Source of the DNA: Desulfocapsa sp.
GTDB lineage: Bacteria; Desulfobacterota; Desulfobulbia; Desulfobulbales; Desulfocapsaceae
Direction: 5' to 3'
DNA: 57,734 nt
Assembly: GCA_013792135.1 (NCBI GenBank)
Contig: VMSP01000024.1
Coordinates: 1 to 57,734, forward strand
The notes beneath the pieces are model-generated. The model was not told the origin of the DNA. It saw only the letters and a list, made by a program, of their open reading frames with translations, and did no database searches. The position numbers were made by a program, and so were the translations under genes. This document shows positions 1 through 7,851 of the stretch, piece by piece; position 1 is the first letter of the stretch; each line of letters starts with the position of its first letter.

Positions 1-177
1 TAATGGCAGAGATAACCTTTTCCGAGTTGGGACGATCGCTTTTGTCTCAGGATCCAAGCGTCCAATGCAAATACGCTTTGCCCGAGACTGCTGTTTGTCT
101 TTATCCCAATAAGATTTCGACTCGTAAGCGTAGATTATCCCAGTCTTTTTGTTGGTTTGGTACACAATCGCTGCCAT
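1..177 (-). CDS. IS-family transposase, N-terminal part (cut by window edge)
   Basis: Open reading frame of 59 codons running off the left edge with no stop. It starts at an ATG preceded by a strong ribosome site (AAAGGAGGAG) at a normal distance. The residues following the start (AIVYQTNKKTGIIYAY, then YWDKDKQQSRAKRICIGRLDP) match my recollection of the N-terminus of DDE transposases of the IS1634/IS4 group, which begin with a short basic strand-rich segment before the catalytic core. The catalytic part would lie outside the window, so activity cannot be judged. The end of this element should lie between its start and the broken transposase next to it. Confidence 0.6.
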   Translation of the reverse strand, partial: MAAIVYQTNKKTGIIYAYESKSYWDKDKQQSRAKRICIGRLDPETKAIVPTRKRLSLPL

Positions 178-266
178 GGTCACTCCTCCTTTCCTCGTTA
201 CAATATACCAAAATTAACGAGGAAAATGCAAGAAGATTTGTGGCCTAATGCAATATTTTTAACATG

Positions 267-623
267 TTACCCCTGTTCATCGTTACATATGATCGGGAAT
301 TCAGGAAACAAATGATAGACCTTGAGACCACGATCATTCACCGTGTCGAAAAACGTTGAGCGTTTGATTCCATTAGCGGGAGCAATGAATTTCCTGGCAT
401 AATCGTCCTCCTGCAGGGCCTGGATCAGGTCTCTGCCGGAAGAAAACTCCTGCAGGTGAAAATAAGTTAAAATGTTGATTAATTCTTCGGTGTTCATTGC
501 CAGTTGTTTGTTGGATCTTGATAATAATGGTGGTGTTTTTGTAAGTATGTCCTCTATTGGAATAAGTAATTGTTTCTGTGCTGGTACGAAATGCCATCGA
601 GAGTGAATTTTGACGTCTTTCAT
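267..623 (-). pseudogene. truncated IS4-like transposase, N-terminal fragment
   Basis: A 118-codon frame with a good ribosome site (GGAG before the ATG). The sequence SRWHFVPAQKQLLIP near the N-terminus and the block ALQEDDYARKFIAPANGIKRS are typical of the N-terminal domain of IS4-type transposases of about 400 residues. The similarity stops after about residue 103 (RGLKVYHLF) and the frame ends shortly afterwards, so the DDE catalytic part is missing. The truncation lies immediately upstream of another minus-strand transposase start, which suggests that a second element inserted into this one. Family assignment is from memory of the family; the truncation is seen directly by length. Confidence 0.6.
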
Positions 624-794
624 TGTAACTCCATGAAATAGTTTATATATTTCAATAATCTTTGCGGCGTCTTTTTCAATTTGTCAAGGGCAAAATGGCC
701 TTCTGCCTACTTTGTTTTTAGTTGTTTTTATAGTAGCATTTTCCATACCGGACAATGCTGATAAAATATTAGTTCCGGGTGGTGAATGGCATGA

Positions 795-2339
795 TTATTC
801 TGGTGTATAATCAAGTTTGTTATGATCCCGGCCGGTGAAATAATTGATCCAGGATGAGCTTCCTTGAAGAGACCAGTCCTTAGGGGGCAGGGGCGGACAA
901 TGACATAGAGCCTCTGGGTGACCGGCTGGGTTATTGTGGTAAACCTTGACCCAGAAGCAGAGTCGTTCTTGAGGATAGACCTCACAGAAACCATGTAGGG
1001 AACCACCGCAGGGGCCGTTGATCATTCTTTTGGGGCAGCCGGATTGCGGGCAGAGATAACTGGATTCAGCCAGGGTGCAGTCCCCACACATGCGACAGCG
1101 AAAGAGAAGCATCTTGATCAGCTGTTCACAAAGGGTGTAGAGGCTGCGAGCCTGCTGGTGCTGGTCGGCCCGGAGGCTGACTGCTCGGGTCAGGGGGAAA
1201 AGAAGTCCCTCCGACTGGAATGCGGAGTCATGGATCTGTTGGTTGACGCGAAAGAGGGCTGATGGTGAATGGGGCGTTTCATTCTGTTGTCCAGATTTGG
1301 GAAAGAGATACCAAGTGGATGGAGTGGGGAAATGCACCTCTTGCTGCATTTCCTGCAGGTTGGCGGTTTCTGCGTAGTGTCCTGCCTGATCCAGAAGAAA
1401 AGCGATCTTGTCGAAATCAAGATTATTGCCGCCAAGATGAACCCCGGCGTAGCCCATGTGCTTGAGAACGGTCACCATTCTGGCCCCCCTCAGCAGTCGG
1501 GCCTCTTCCCCTTTGTCCTGATTGACCGCTTCTTCTCGCATGCGCTGCAGCAGAGATTCGGGAAAGAGAACGCCAGGGACCTGGCCCCGGCACATGATCT
1601 CGGCAACCTTCAGGCTGGGGATAAAGACGCTGGCAATGAGGGGGGGGGTAATTGTATTCTGGTGACAGAAGGATAATAACTCCTGATACTTATCCATGTC
1701 AAAGCCAAGCTGGCTGATGACAAAATGGGCACCTGCGGAGACCTTGGTGAATAGCTTGGCATATTGGAATAGCTGTTCAGCTTCGGTGGTCTTAAAGGGG
1801 GAGACCACGCAGCCGGCCAGAAAATCCATGGATGGCAGCGGCATAACGCCTCCTGGTGCTCCTCTTTCCAGCGGAAGGGTTTGTCGCAACCGGTCAATGA
1901 GGGTCAGGAGTTGGGGGGAGTCGAGGTCAAAAACCGGCATGGCCTGGCCGTGGAAACCGTAACGGGGATAGTCACCACCCAGTACCAGCAGGTTGAGAAG
2001 GCCGTGTCGGTGGCATTCGAAGAGCTGGCTTTCAGCCATGTTCCTGTTCTTGTCCTTAAGGGAGAAATGGATCAGCGAGGCAATGCCCATGGACTGGATA
2101 TCAAGCCCCAGGGATGTGGGGGCGAGTGCGGGATGGCCTCCGGGATTGTCGGTGATTGACAGGGCCTTGATTCGGCCATCTTTTTTTGCTTCTTCAGCAA
2201 ATTTGAGAATGCCTTCCAGCTTTTTTCCACCTGAGCCACGGCCTGGTACCAATTCAAAGGTGATGGTGAATTCTTCGTTTTTGAAGAGGGAGGTCCTGAA
2301 GGTATCAGTCGTTTGTAAGGAGGGCATTGGGTTGATCAC
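795..2339 (-). CDS. methylenetetrahydrofolate reductase fused to MetV-type C-terminal domain
   Basis: 514-residue protein. Residues ~20-310 have the MetF barrel pattern (FTITFELVPGRGSGG near the start, then LGGDYPRYG), which binds FAD and methylene-THF. Residues ~400-490 form a Cys-rich module (RCRMCGDCTLAESSYLCP, then CPKRMINGPCGGS) known as the MTHFR C-terminal or MetV domain. In acetogens and many anaerobes MetV is a separate partner of MetF; here both are one chain. The likely role is the methylene- to methyl-THF step of the folate branch, for one-carbon assimilation or the Wood-Ljungdahl pathway. The frame begins with GTG at 2339; an ATG five codons later is an alternative, and neither has a clear ribosome site. 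The gene stands alone, divergent from the kinase gene. Confidence 0.8.
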   Translation of the reverse strand: MINPMPSLQTTDTFRTSLFKNEEFTITFELVPGRGSGGKKLEGILKFAEEAKKDGRIKALSITDNPGGHPALAPTSLGLDIQSMGIASLIHFSLKDKNRNMAESQLFECHRHGLLNLLVLGGDYPRYGFHGQAMPVFDLDSPQLLTLIDRLRQTLPLERGAPGGVMPLPSMDFLAGCVVSPFKTTEAEQLFQYAKLFTKVSAGAHFVISQLGFDMDKYQELLSFCHQNTITPPLIASVFIPSLKVAEIMCRGQVPGVLFPESLLQRMREEAVNQDKGEEARLLRGARMVTVLKHMGYAGVHLGGNNLDFDKIAFLLDQAGHYAETANLQEMQQEVHFPTPSTWYLFPKSGQQNETPHSPSALFRVNQQIHDSAFQSEGLLFPLTRAVSLRADQHQQARSLYTLCEQLIKMLLFRCRMCGDCTLAESSYLCPQSGCPKRMINGPCGGSLHGFCEVYPQERLCFWVKVYHNNPAGHPEALCHCPPLPPKDWSLQGSSSWINYFTGRDHNKLDYTPE

Positions 2340-2416
2340 GTTAAAGGGTATGAAATGGGGTGCAGGGCCTTTTTTCTCCTTGCACGTCTACTGAAACTAT
2401 AGGTACTATTGTACGC

Positions 2417-3505
2417 ATGACTCAGAAAAATGAAAGTGAAAACGTACTGGCGCTTGTTCCCTTGCTCCATGATTCCGGTCTTCTTACCAGCCGGGAGGCT
2501 GCTGCTCCTCTGGCATCCCTTGTGGTGCAGAGGTTGGCAGGTGACGGCTCAAACCGGCAATTCTGGCGGGTCGGACGCAAGGATGGTGAGAAGATTTGTC
2601 TGGCTGTGGCCCCTGCCGGCAGGACAGATCTGGATATGCTGGAAGCCAGATCGGCCCGGTTGATCGGCGTCCATCTCCATGATCGTGGTGTCCGGGTTCC
2701 AGCCCAATATGGCTGGGATGAGGAACAGGGACTGCTGTTGTTTGAGGATCTCGGGGATGTGAAGCTCCATGACCTGGTGGAGCAGAGTCGCAATCAGTCT
2801 GGGGAACTGGATCTGCATGCCCTCCGCTCCTGGTATATTCAGGCCGTCCAGCAGCTGGCCTGGATGCAGATTCACGGTGCCGTTGGGTTTAACTGCGACT
2901 GGTGCTGGGATACCAAGGAATATGATCGTCCCTTGATGCTGGGCCGGGAATCCGGTTATTTCCTGCGGGCATTCTGGCAGGAGCTACTGGGACAGGAGCT
3001 GGTTCCGGGAATTGAGGAAGAGTTCGAATGGGTCGCAACTGCAGCCTCTCAGGCTCCAGTCACTTTCTTTCTGCACCGGGATTTTCAGTCGAGGAACATC
3101 ATGGCGCAGAACGGTCAGCTGTGCTTTATCGATTTTCAGGGGGGAAGGATGGGGCCTCTGGGCTATGATCTGGCCTCACTGCTTATTGACCCCTACACCG
3201 CCCTGCCAGCCTCGTTGCAGGAAGAGCTCCTCGTGGTGTATCTTGATGCCGTGATGGCTCTGCATCCTGTAGACGCCCGGCTGTTCCGACAGGAATATTG
3301 TTTTCTTGCCCTGCAGCGGAATCTGCAGATTATCGGCGCCTTCTCATTTCTGAGCAGGGTGCGGGGCAAGGCTTTTTTCGCCAGTTTTATCGTGCCATCC
3401 CTGGTCTCCTTGGCTGAGCGTTTACGAGATCAGGAACTGCGTGACCTGCGGGTACTCCCGTGCATGGTGACCCAGGCCCTGAAGCTTTTTCAGCAGGGGG
3501 TGTAA
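2417..3505 (+). CDS. aminoglycoside-phosphotransferase-fold sugar kinase (AmgK-like)
   Basis: About 362 residues from the ATG chosen here; a longer frame with GTG at 2360 exists, but it would run into the divergent gene's promoter space. The kinase-like fold is shown by the N-lobe GDGSNRQFWRV, the brace FEDLGDVKLHDL, the catalytic loop HRDFQSRNIM and the metal-binding segment FIDFQGGRMGPLGYDLASLL. This pattern is that of the APH family branch containing AmgK, an anomeric kinase of N-acetylmuramate/N-acetylglucosamine in cell-wall recycling. The partner nucleotidyltransferase MurU, often adjacent to amgK, is not next to it, so the substrate is inferred only from the family. Confidence 0.65.
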   Translation: MTQKNESENVLALVPLLHDSGLLTSREAAAPLASLVVQRLAGDGSNRQFWRVGRKDGEKICLAVAPAGRTDLDMLEARSARLIGVHLHDRGVRVPAQYGWDEEQGLLLFEDLGDVKLHDLVEQSRNQSGELDLHALRSWYIQAVQQLAWMQIHGAVGFNCDWCWDTKEYDRPLMLGRESGYFLRAFWQELLGQELVPGIEEEFEWVATAASQAPVTFFLHRDFQSRNIMAQNGQLCFIDFQGGRMGPLGYDLASLLIDPYTALPASLQEELLVVYLDAVMALHPVDARLFRQEYCFLALQRNLQIIGAFSFLSRVRGKAFFASFIVPSLVSLAERLRDQELRDLRVLPCMVTQALKLFQQGV

Positions 3506-3698
3506 TGGAATTCAGGGTGTAGTTTTTAAACGTGTAATCTGACATGATTTGGTAAAGAGATCAGAGCTAATCTGACAGCTTGTTCAGTACATATAATCAG
3601 GAAGAAGCTTAACTTGCATTTTTCCTTAAGTGGGTATGCAGTTATATATAGCGACATAAATAATTGATGATTGTGTTGGTTAGTGCTATTCTTCCATC

Positions 3699-4208
3699 AT
3701 GAAAGCACTCACTATAACAGAACCGGAAACTATGGCGCACGCGCTTCAAGATGAAATCCGTCGATCCAACGAGGCGCGCTATGATCACCGACTCCATGCT
3801 GTACTTCTTGTTGCCCAAGGGGTCAAATGCCCTGAGGTTGGAAAGCTCCTTGGCGACTCAACCAGAATAGTCCAGTATTGGGTTAATCAGTTTGAACGCG
3901 AAGGCTTTGCTGGGCTTGCCGATGCTGATCACCCTGGTCGCCCTCCAAGGCTGGGAGAACAGCACATGGAGACTATCGGCAAAGCTCTTCGAAAAACTCC
4001 TGCTGATTTTGGTCTCAGCACAAATATGTGGGACGGAAAAACACTGTCAGCATTCATCAAAGTGCAATTTAATATTGACCTCGGGGTGCGGCAGAGCCAA
4101 AGACTTTTTCGTCAACTCGGTTTTCGCTTAAGGGAACCCCGTCCAATAATTGCAAGGGCTGACCCCGAGAAACAAGCTGAGCATAAAAAAAATTTCAACG
4201 AATTGTAG
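3699..4208 (+). CDS. IS630 transposase, frame A (DNA-binding part)
   Basis: 169 residues with a helix-turn-helix region (KCPEVGKLLGDSTRIVQYWVNQFEREG) followed by a second winged-helix-like part (GFRLREPRP). This is the N-terminal DNA-binding half of IS630 transposases. It ends at a TAG at 4206-4208. Just before the stop is an uninterrupted run of eight A residues (4185-4192), and the -1 frame continues directly into the catalytic domain, so a programmed -1 slip would make a fused protein of about 345 residues, the usual length of the family. Confidence 0.8.
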   Translation: MKALTITEPETMAHALQDEIRRSNEARYDHRLHAVLLVAQGVKCPEVGKLLGDSTRIVQYWVNQFEREGFAGLADADHPGRPPRLGEQHMETIGKALRKTPADFGLSTNMWDGKTLSAFIKVQFNIDLGVRQSQRLFRQLGFRLREPRPIIARADPEKQAEHKKNFNEL

Positions 4209-4744
4209 CCGATTCGAAAATCGACCTATGGGCTATTGATGACGTTCATTTCCAACAACACGGCTCTCGTTGTCGTATGTGGATTTCTCCCGAGGAAAAA
4301 GATCCTGTGCTGAAGCATGAGCCTACACGCAACAAGATTGGTTATTTCGGAGCAATCCGCCTTCGAGATGGAAAATTTATCTATCGCCGGGAGACAGAGA
4401 AATTCAATGCAGAAACGTTTATAAAATTTCTCAAACAACTCAGAAAGGCAAGTTGCCATTCCGGGAAAACAGTGGTCAGCATTTCTGACAATGCTCGCTA
4501 TCATCATGCTAAGCTGCATAAGGAATATCGCGAAGGCTGCAATGATCGTTTCAGGCTGGACTTTCTGCCGCCTTATAACCCTGACCTCAACCCAATAGAA
4601 CGAGTCTGGAAATTGACTCGCCGGTGTTGCATCCACAACACATGCTTCCCTTCATTGAAGAATGTGTTGTCCGCCGTTGAAGAAAAATTCAACGAGTGGC
4701 ATAAGGGAAGTCAGATATTAAAGAAACTATGCGCAATAAATTAA
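4187..4744 (+). CDS. IS630 transposase, frame B (DDE catalytic part)
   Basis: Reading frame open from the A8 run to the stop at 4744, in the -1 frame relative to frame A. It carries the three acidic positions of the DDE_3 catalytic core: LWAIDDVHFQQHG (first D), SISDNARYHHA (second D) and PDLNPIERVWK (E). No independent ribosome site or ATG precedes the first catalytic aspartate (the first ATG at 4277 lies after it), so expression must rely on frameshifting from frame A. All catalytic residues are intact, so the element may be active. Confidence 0.8.
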   Translation, partial: KKFQRIVADSKIDLWAIDDVHFQQHGSRCRMWISPEEKDPVLKHEPTRNKIGYFGAIRLRDGKFIYRRETEKFNAETFIKFLKQLRKASCHSGKTVVSISDNARYHHAKLHKEYREGCNDRFRLDFLPPYNPDLNPIERVWKLTRRCCIHNTCFPSLKNVLSAVEEKFNEWHKGSQILKKLCAIN

Positions 4745-4752
4745 GTCGCTAT

Positions 4753-5059
4753 GTGTAGCTCAGCTCAATCATGCTTAACGTGCTGTATTTACGACACTTA
4801 ATGGCGCAGGCAAAAAGCTAATGATTTTCAAAGTTTTCACATAATTTCAAATGGTTACATTCACTCTGGTTGAGCAAACTGCATACCCAATTTTCCTTAT
4901 ATGGTTAAGATTGCCAATGGCTCCTTTTTAAAAATTTTCCAGAAATACTTGTAAAAAAAATTTGACCGTGATTATAATGAATCACTATTCATTATAAATC
5001 GGGAGAAGGAGTCAGGAATAGACTGATTTTAAATACATAAACTATAAACAGGTCTCGAT
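4753..5059. other. intergenic region upstream of PilZ gene, with palindrome
   Basis: AT-rich, no gene seen. It holds the right outer inverted repeat of the IS630 surroundings (4877-4889), the motif GGTTAAGATTGCCAATGG at 4903-4920, and a perfect palindrome ATAATGAAT-CACT-ATTCATTAT at 4974-4995. The stretch 4900-5055 resembles 5722-5870 upstream of the diguanylate cyclase gene. Confidence 0.5.
4974..4995. promoter_or_regulatory. perfect 9-bp palindrome upstream of PilZ gene
   Basis: ATAATGAAT, four-base spacer, ATTCATTAT. It lies 65 bp before the PilZ gene start. It may be an operator for a dimeric regulator. A degraded counterpart occurs near 5790-5822 ahead of the diguanylate cyclase. Confidence 0.35.
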
Positions 5060-5434
5060 ATGGAGCTTAAGAAAATATACCTTCATGTACCCTTGAGAAG
5101 ATACTTTCGTGTACCCTTAAAAGGGAAGGCGATTCTTTCAAACAGTAGCAATCCGACGATAAGGGCCTGCACAATCGACATCAGCCAAGGAGGGGTCACT
5201 GTCAAGACCTTCTCAGAGGAGGTTTCCACCGCTGAATACCAGATCGAAATTCTCACCGAAGCGGGACAGAGAATTGAGATGTTTGCCCAGCTTGTTCGAG
5301 CCGATGATTCTATAGCCGGTTTTCAGACTCTGCAGATAGATCAGAAGAGTCAGGAGGTCATCAGGCATCTGTTTTTTGAATACCAGAAAACCACTGATTT
5401 CATTAAACAGTTGGAGGAAGAAGGAATTGTGTAG
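5060..5434 (+). CDS. PilZ-domain c-di-GMP-binding protein
   Basis: 124-residue single-domain protein. Both PilZ signature motifs are present: RRYFR at residues 13-17 (RxxxR) and DISQGG at 40-45 (D/NxSxxG), so c-di-GMP binding is likely. The C-terminal ~35 residues are helical (FEYQKTTDFIKQLEEE). There is no membrane segment, so it should act in the cytoplasm as an effector. A diguanylate cyclase gene follows about 0.6 kb downstream in the same direction, and the DNA upstream of the two genes is related, which suggests shared control. Confidence 0.85.
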   Translation: MELKKIYLHVPLRRYFRVPLKGKAILSNSSNPTIRACTIDISQGGVTVKTFSEEVSTAEYQIEILTEAGQRIEMFAQLVRADDSIAGFQTLQIDQKSQEVIRHLFFEYQKTTDFIKQLEEEGIV

Positions 5435-6012
5435 CACATTTCGAAGTGTGCTTCCAACAGTAACACATAAACGCAAGCCTCTGAGGATCTTGCAAAAGTA
5501 ATAATTTCTTGAAATTCTCAATTTGCTCGAAGATTTCTTTGTAAATTCCAAAATATTTGACTCTATCTTAGAGTACAGGGTTAAAATTTAATTTTAACTT
5601 ATGTGGTGCTGGTGTTAGATGCCTAACTGTTCCTCTTAATTTTGGCCCATATTCTATGGGCTGCCAATCTGTTCGCTCGGAGTGAAATCCTGTCAGGAAT
5701 AAGGTTCACCCTGCAGTTGTACTTAAATGGTTAACCTTGCCATTGGCATTTTTTTACTTCTTACCCCAAATTCCTGTTAAAAATATTTAACCTGTGATTG
5801 AATAAATCAACGTTCATTTTTATGATGATGAGGGGAATTAGGAAAAACCTGAAAATCAGTTTTTGATTAACTGGTTAAGGTTGGCACTGAATATGTTGGA
5901 AAAAACACGGACGGCTCAAGAATCAAGAATAATACTAGAGAGAATCTGCCTAGCAGCAATATTGGCTTATTTTTCCTAATACACTGCTCGCAAGCCATTG
6001 GAGAAAACAACT
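5435..6012 (+). other. gene-free region upstream of diguanylate cyclase with repeated motif
   Basis: About 580 bp, AT-rich, without a convincing gene. Two further copies of the 18-bp motif seen at 4903 occur here: GGTTAACCTTGCCATTGG at 5729-5746 and GGTTAAGGTTGGCACTGA at 5873-5890. The region 5722-5870 is similar to that upstream of the PilZ gene. Confidence 0.45.
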
Positions 6013-6969
6013 ATGCTTAATATTGGCAAGCAAGAACTGCAAGCGACATTGCAGCAACTAGACCAAGCTATTTACAACCATGAACAGTGGTCCAAGGATC
6101 TCGCCCGTTCGATAATCTGTCGATTGCCCTACGATAATCGAGATATAGCGGATGATGCCCATCATCAGTGTCGCTTCGGCCAGTGGTATTACGGTAATCG
6201 GCCTCAGGCACTTCGCGATCACCCTGCATTCGTGGCGATCGAGACTGAGCACCGCCACATGCATCAGCTTGGAGCACGGTTGCTTCTTGCCGCTGCAAAC
6301 GAAGCGCTAGGGTCTCCGCGGGACTATGACAGTTTCACAAATGCTGCTGACCGCCTGCATCTGGAAGTTTATTCGCTCAAGCAGGAACTCGAGGAGTTAC
6401 TCAATAATCGCGACGCATTAACAGGCGCTGAGAACCGCACCAGCATGCTCACCCGGCTGCGGGAACTACGTGAGTTGGTCAAGCGCGGCATTCAGGAATG
6501 CAGTATCGTGATCATGGACTTGGACCATTTCAAAACGGTCAACGATACCTATGGCCATCCCGCTGGCGACCAGGTGCTCGTGGCCTGGGTGAGTTACATC
6601 AAGCAACATCTGAGGCCCTACGACAGAGTGTACCGTTATGGAGGTGAGGAATTTCTACTGTCCTTTCCGAGTACCAATCTTCAGACCGTCCAGGATATCA
6701 TCGAACGCATACGCAAGGGGCTTTCTGCAGTTGCAATCGGCGCGGACGAAACAAAGACGATCATGGTTACTGCATCATTCGGGATTACCATGCTCGAACC
6801 GAGCGTCAGCGTTGAGGAGTCGATCAATCGCGCGGACAGCGCATTGTATGCAGCCAAGAAGGCCGGGCGCAACCGTGGTTGCATCTGGGATCCTACTATG
6901 GCACCTATTCAGGATGGAGGAGACGCTCATCAGGACGCAATCGCCGGAGAGATCGGAGAGAAGAACTGA
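6013..6969 (+). CDS. dgcZ: zinc-sensing diguanylate cyclase, CZB-GGDEF (DgcZ-like)
   Basis: 318 residues from an ATG with GGAG nine bases upstream (a TTG at 5998 is in frame but less likely). Residues 1-125 form a CZB domain: His23, Cys53 (HQCRFGQWY), His80 and His84 fall one position from the zinc ligands of E. coli DgcZ (22, 52, 79, 83). Residues ~130-300 are a GGDEF domain with active-site motif GGEEF at 210-214 and an inhibitory-site RxxD (RPYD, 201-204) at the standard five-residue spacing. It should make c-di-GMP, inhibited by zinc binding and by product. The PilZ gene just upstream is a plausible receptor. The C-terminal ~20 residues beyond the domain are acidic and variable. Confidence 0.9.
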   Translation: MLNIGKQELQATLQQLDQAIYNHEQWSKDLARSIICRLPYDNRDIADDAHHQCRFGQWYYGNRPQALRDHPAFVAIETEHRHMHQLGARLLLAAANEALGSPRDYDSFTNAADRLHLEVYSLKQELEELLNNRDALTGAENRTSMLTRLRELRELVKRGIQECSIVIMDLDHFKTVNDTYGHPAGDQVLVAWVSYIKQHLRPYDRVYRYGGEEFLLSFPSTNLQTVQDIIERIRKGLSAVAIGADETKTIMVTASFGITMLEPSVSVEESINRADSALYAAKKAGRNRGCIWDPTMAPIQDGGDAHQDAIAGEIGEKN

Positions 6970-7115
6970 ACTGCGAAGATTCTGACTGTGAACCTCGGAT
7001 TTAATAAAATTTCTTATGTCTGAATTGGCTGCTTACATTTGAATTACCACAATTCAGAGAACCTCGAAAATCCTAATTTTTTTTTAATCTTTCCTTCAGC
7101 GGGCATCCCAATGTT

Positions 7116-7748
7116 TTAAATCCCTTCCTCGTTTCCCGTCTGTCTTTCGTCTTCTTCTGAGGTCTGTAGATCCTCAAAGGCCTGACGCACTTTATCCAGT
7201 TCGTGCCGGTATCCTTCGGCATCACCATATTCCAGGAACTTGCTGTAACGGCTGTGGAAACCACTTGTTCGTCTCGCGTGTTTGATCGGACACCAGTATT
7301 GTTCTGTTCTTCCCGCTATCTCATGGATATAGGCGATCAATCCGTTGAAGTAGCCGCAGTAGATACAGTTCAGTTTTTCAATACCATTGAGGTAGCTGAG
7401 GGCATGCCGGTCGATGACAATGTACCTGCTCCGTTTGACCTTGGGAATCTTGTAGATGGGAAAGCAGACGGCCTGGAACAGGGAGACAAGGAGGTCCAGG
7501 AACAGGGCAGGAAAGAGGCAGGACCAGATAAAGGGTATGGTGAGGATGTTGAGGAGTTCCGCCTCCTTCAGATAAAGGGAAATCCTGGTGGCAAAGAGTT
7601 TGTGCTGCCTTTTGATCTCTTTGTCAAAGCGTATTTTTTTGCCTTGGATCTTGTAAGAATACTCAGCCTGCTTCTTCTGGATTTCCTGGGCCAGCTCCTG
7701 CTCAAGTTTTTTAATGGTCTCGATCAGGCTTTGCAGTTTATTATTCAT
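7116..7748 (-). CDS. conserved unknown protein: coiled coil, membrane hairpin, CxxC segment
   Basis: 210 residues, function not recognised. Residues 1-60 are a charged helix with coiled-coil character (LEQELAQEIQKKQAEY). Residues ~65-100 are hydrophobic, long enough for one or two membrane passes. This is followed by a conserved-looking cytoplasmic part with NCIYCGYFNGL (a CxxC), then TEQYWCPIKHARR with a third Cys and a His, which could bind a metal. I have the impression of similar proteins in other proteobacteria but cannot name a family. It lies downstream of the OmpA-type lipoprotein gene in the same direction, 103 bp away. Confidence 0.6.
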   Translation of the reverse strand: MNNKLQSLIETIKKLEQELAQEIQKKQAEYSYKIQGKKIRFDKEIKRQHKLFATRISLYLKEAELLNILTIPFIWSCLFPALFLDLLVSLFQAVCFPIYKIPKVKRSRYIVIDRHALSYLNGIEKLNCIYCGYFNGLIAYIHEIAGRTEQYWCPIKHARRTSGFHSRYSKFLEYGDAEGYRHELDKVRQAFEDLQTSEEDERQTGNEEGI

Positions 7749-7851
7749 TGGGGTCTTATCCTAATGTCTATGAAAAGAGAGCAGAACAAAGTTTTCTGTG
7801 CTTTGTTCTGTGCTGGCTTAGTGTGGGGCACTGACAAGGTGTGTCTTGATT

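Larger units (their letters stand above)
3649..4751 (+). mobile_element. IS630-type insertion sequence
   Basis: About 1.1 kb element. Imperfect terminal inverted repeats are visible: TAGCGACATAAATAATT on the left (from 3649) and the complement of TAGCGACTTAATTTATT on the right (ending at 4751). The left end lies within a TATATA stretch, in keeping with the TA target preference of IS630/Tc1-mariner elements. It encodes a transposase in two overlapping frames. An outer 13-bp inverted repeat (TGGGTATGCAGTT at 3631-3643 and its complement at 4877-4889) surrounds it, so the exact ends are not fully settled. Confidence 0.75.
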
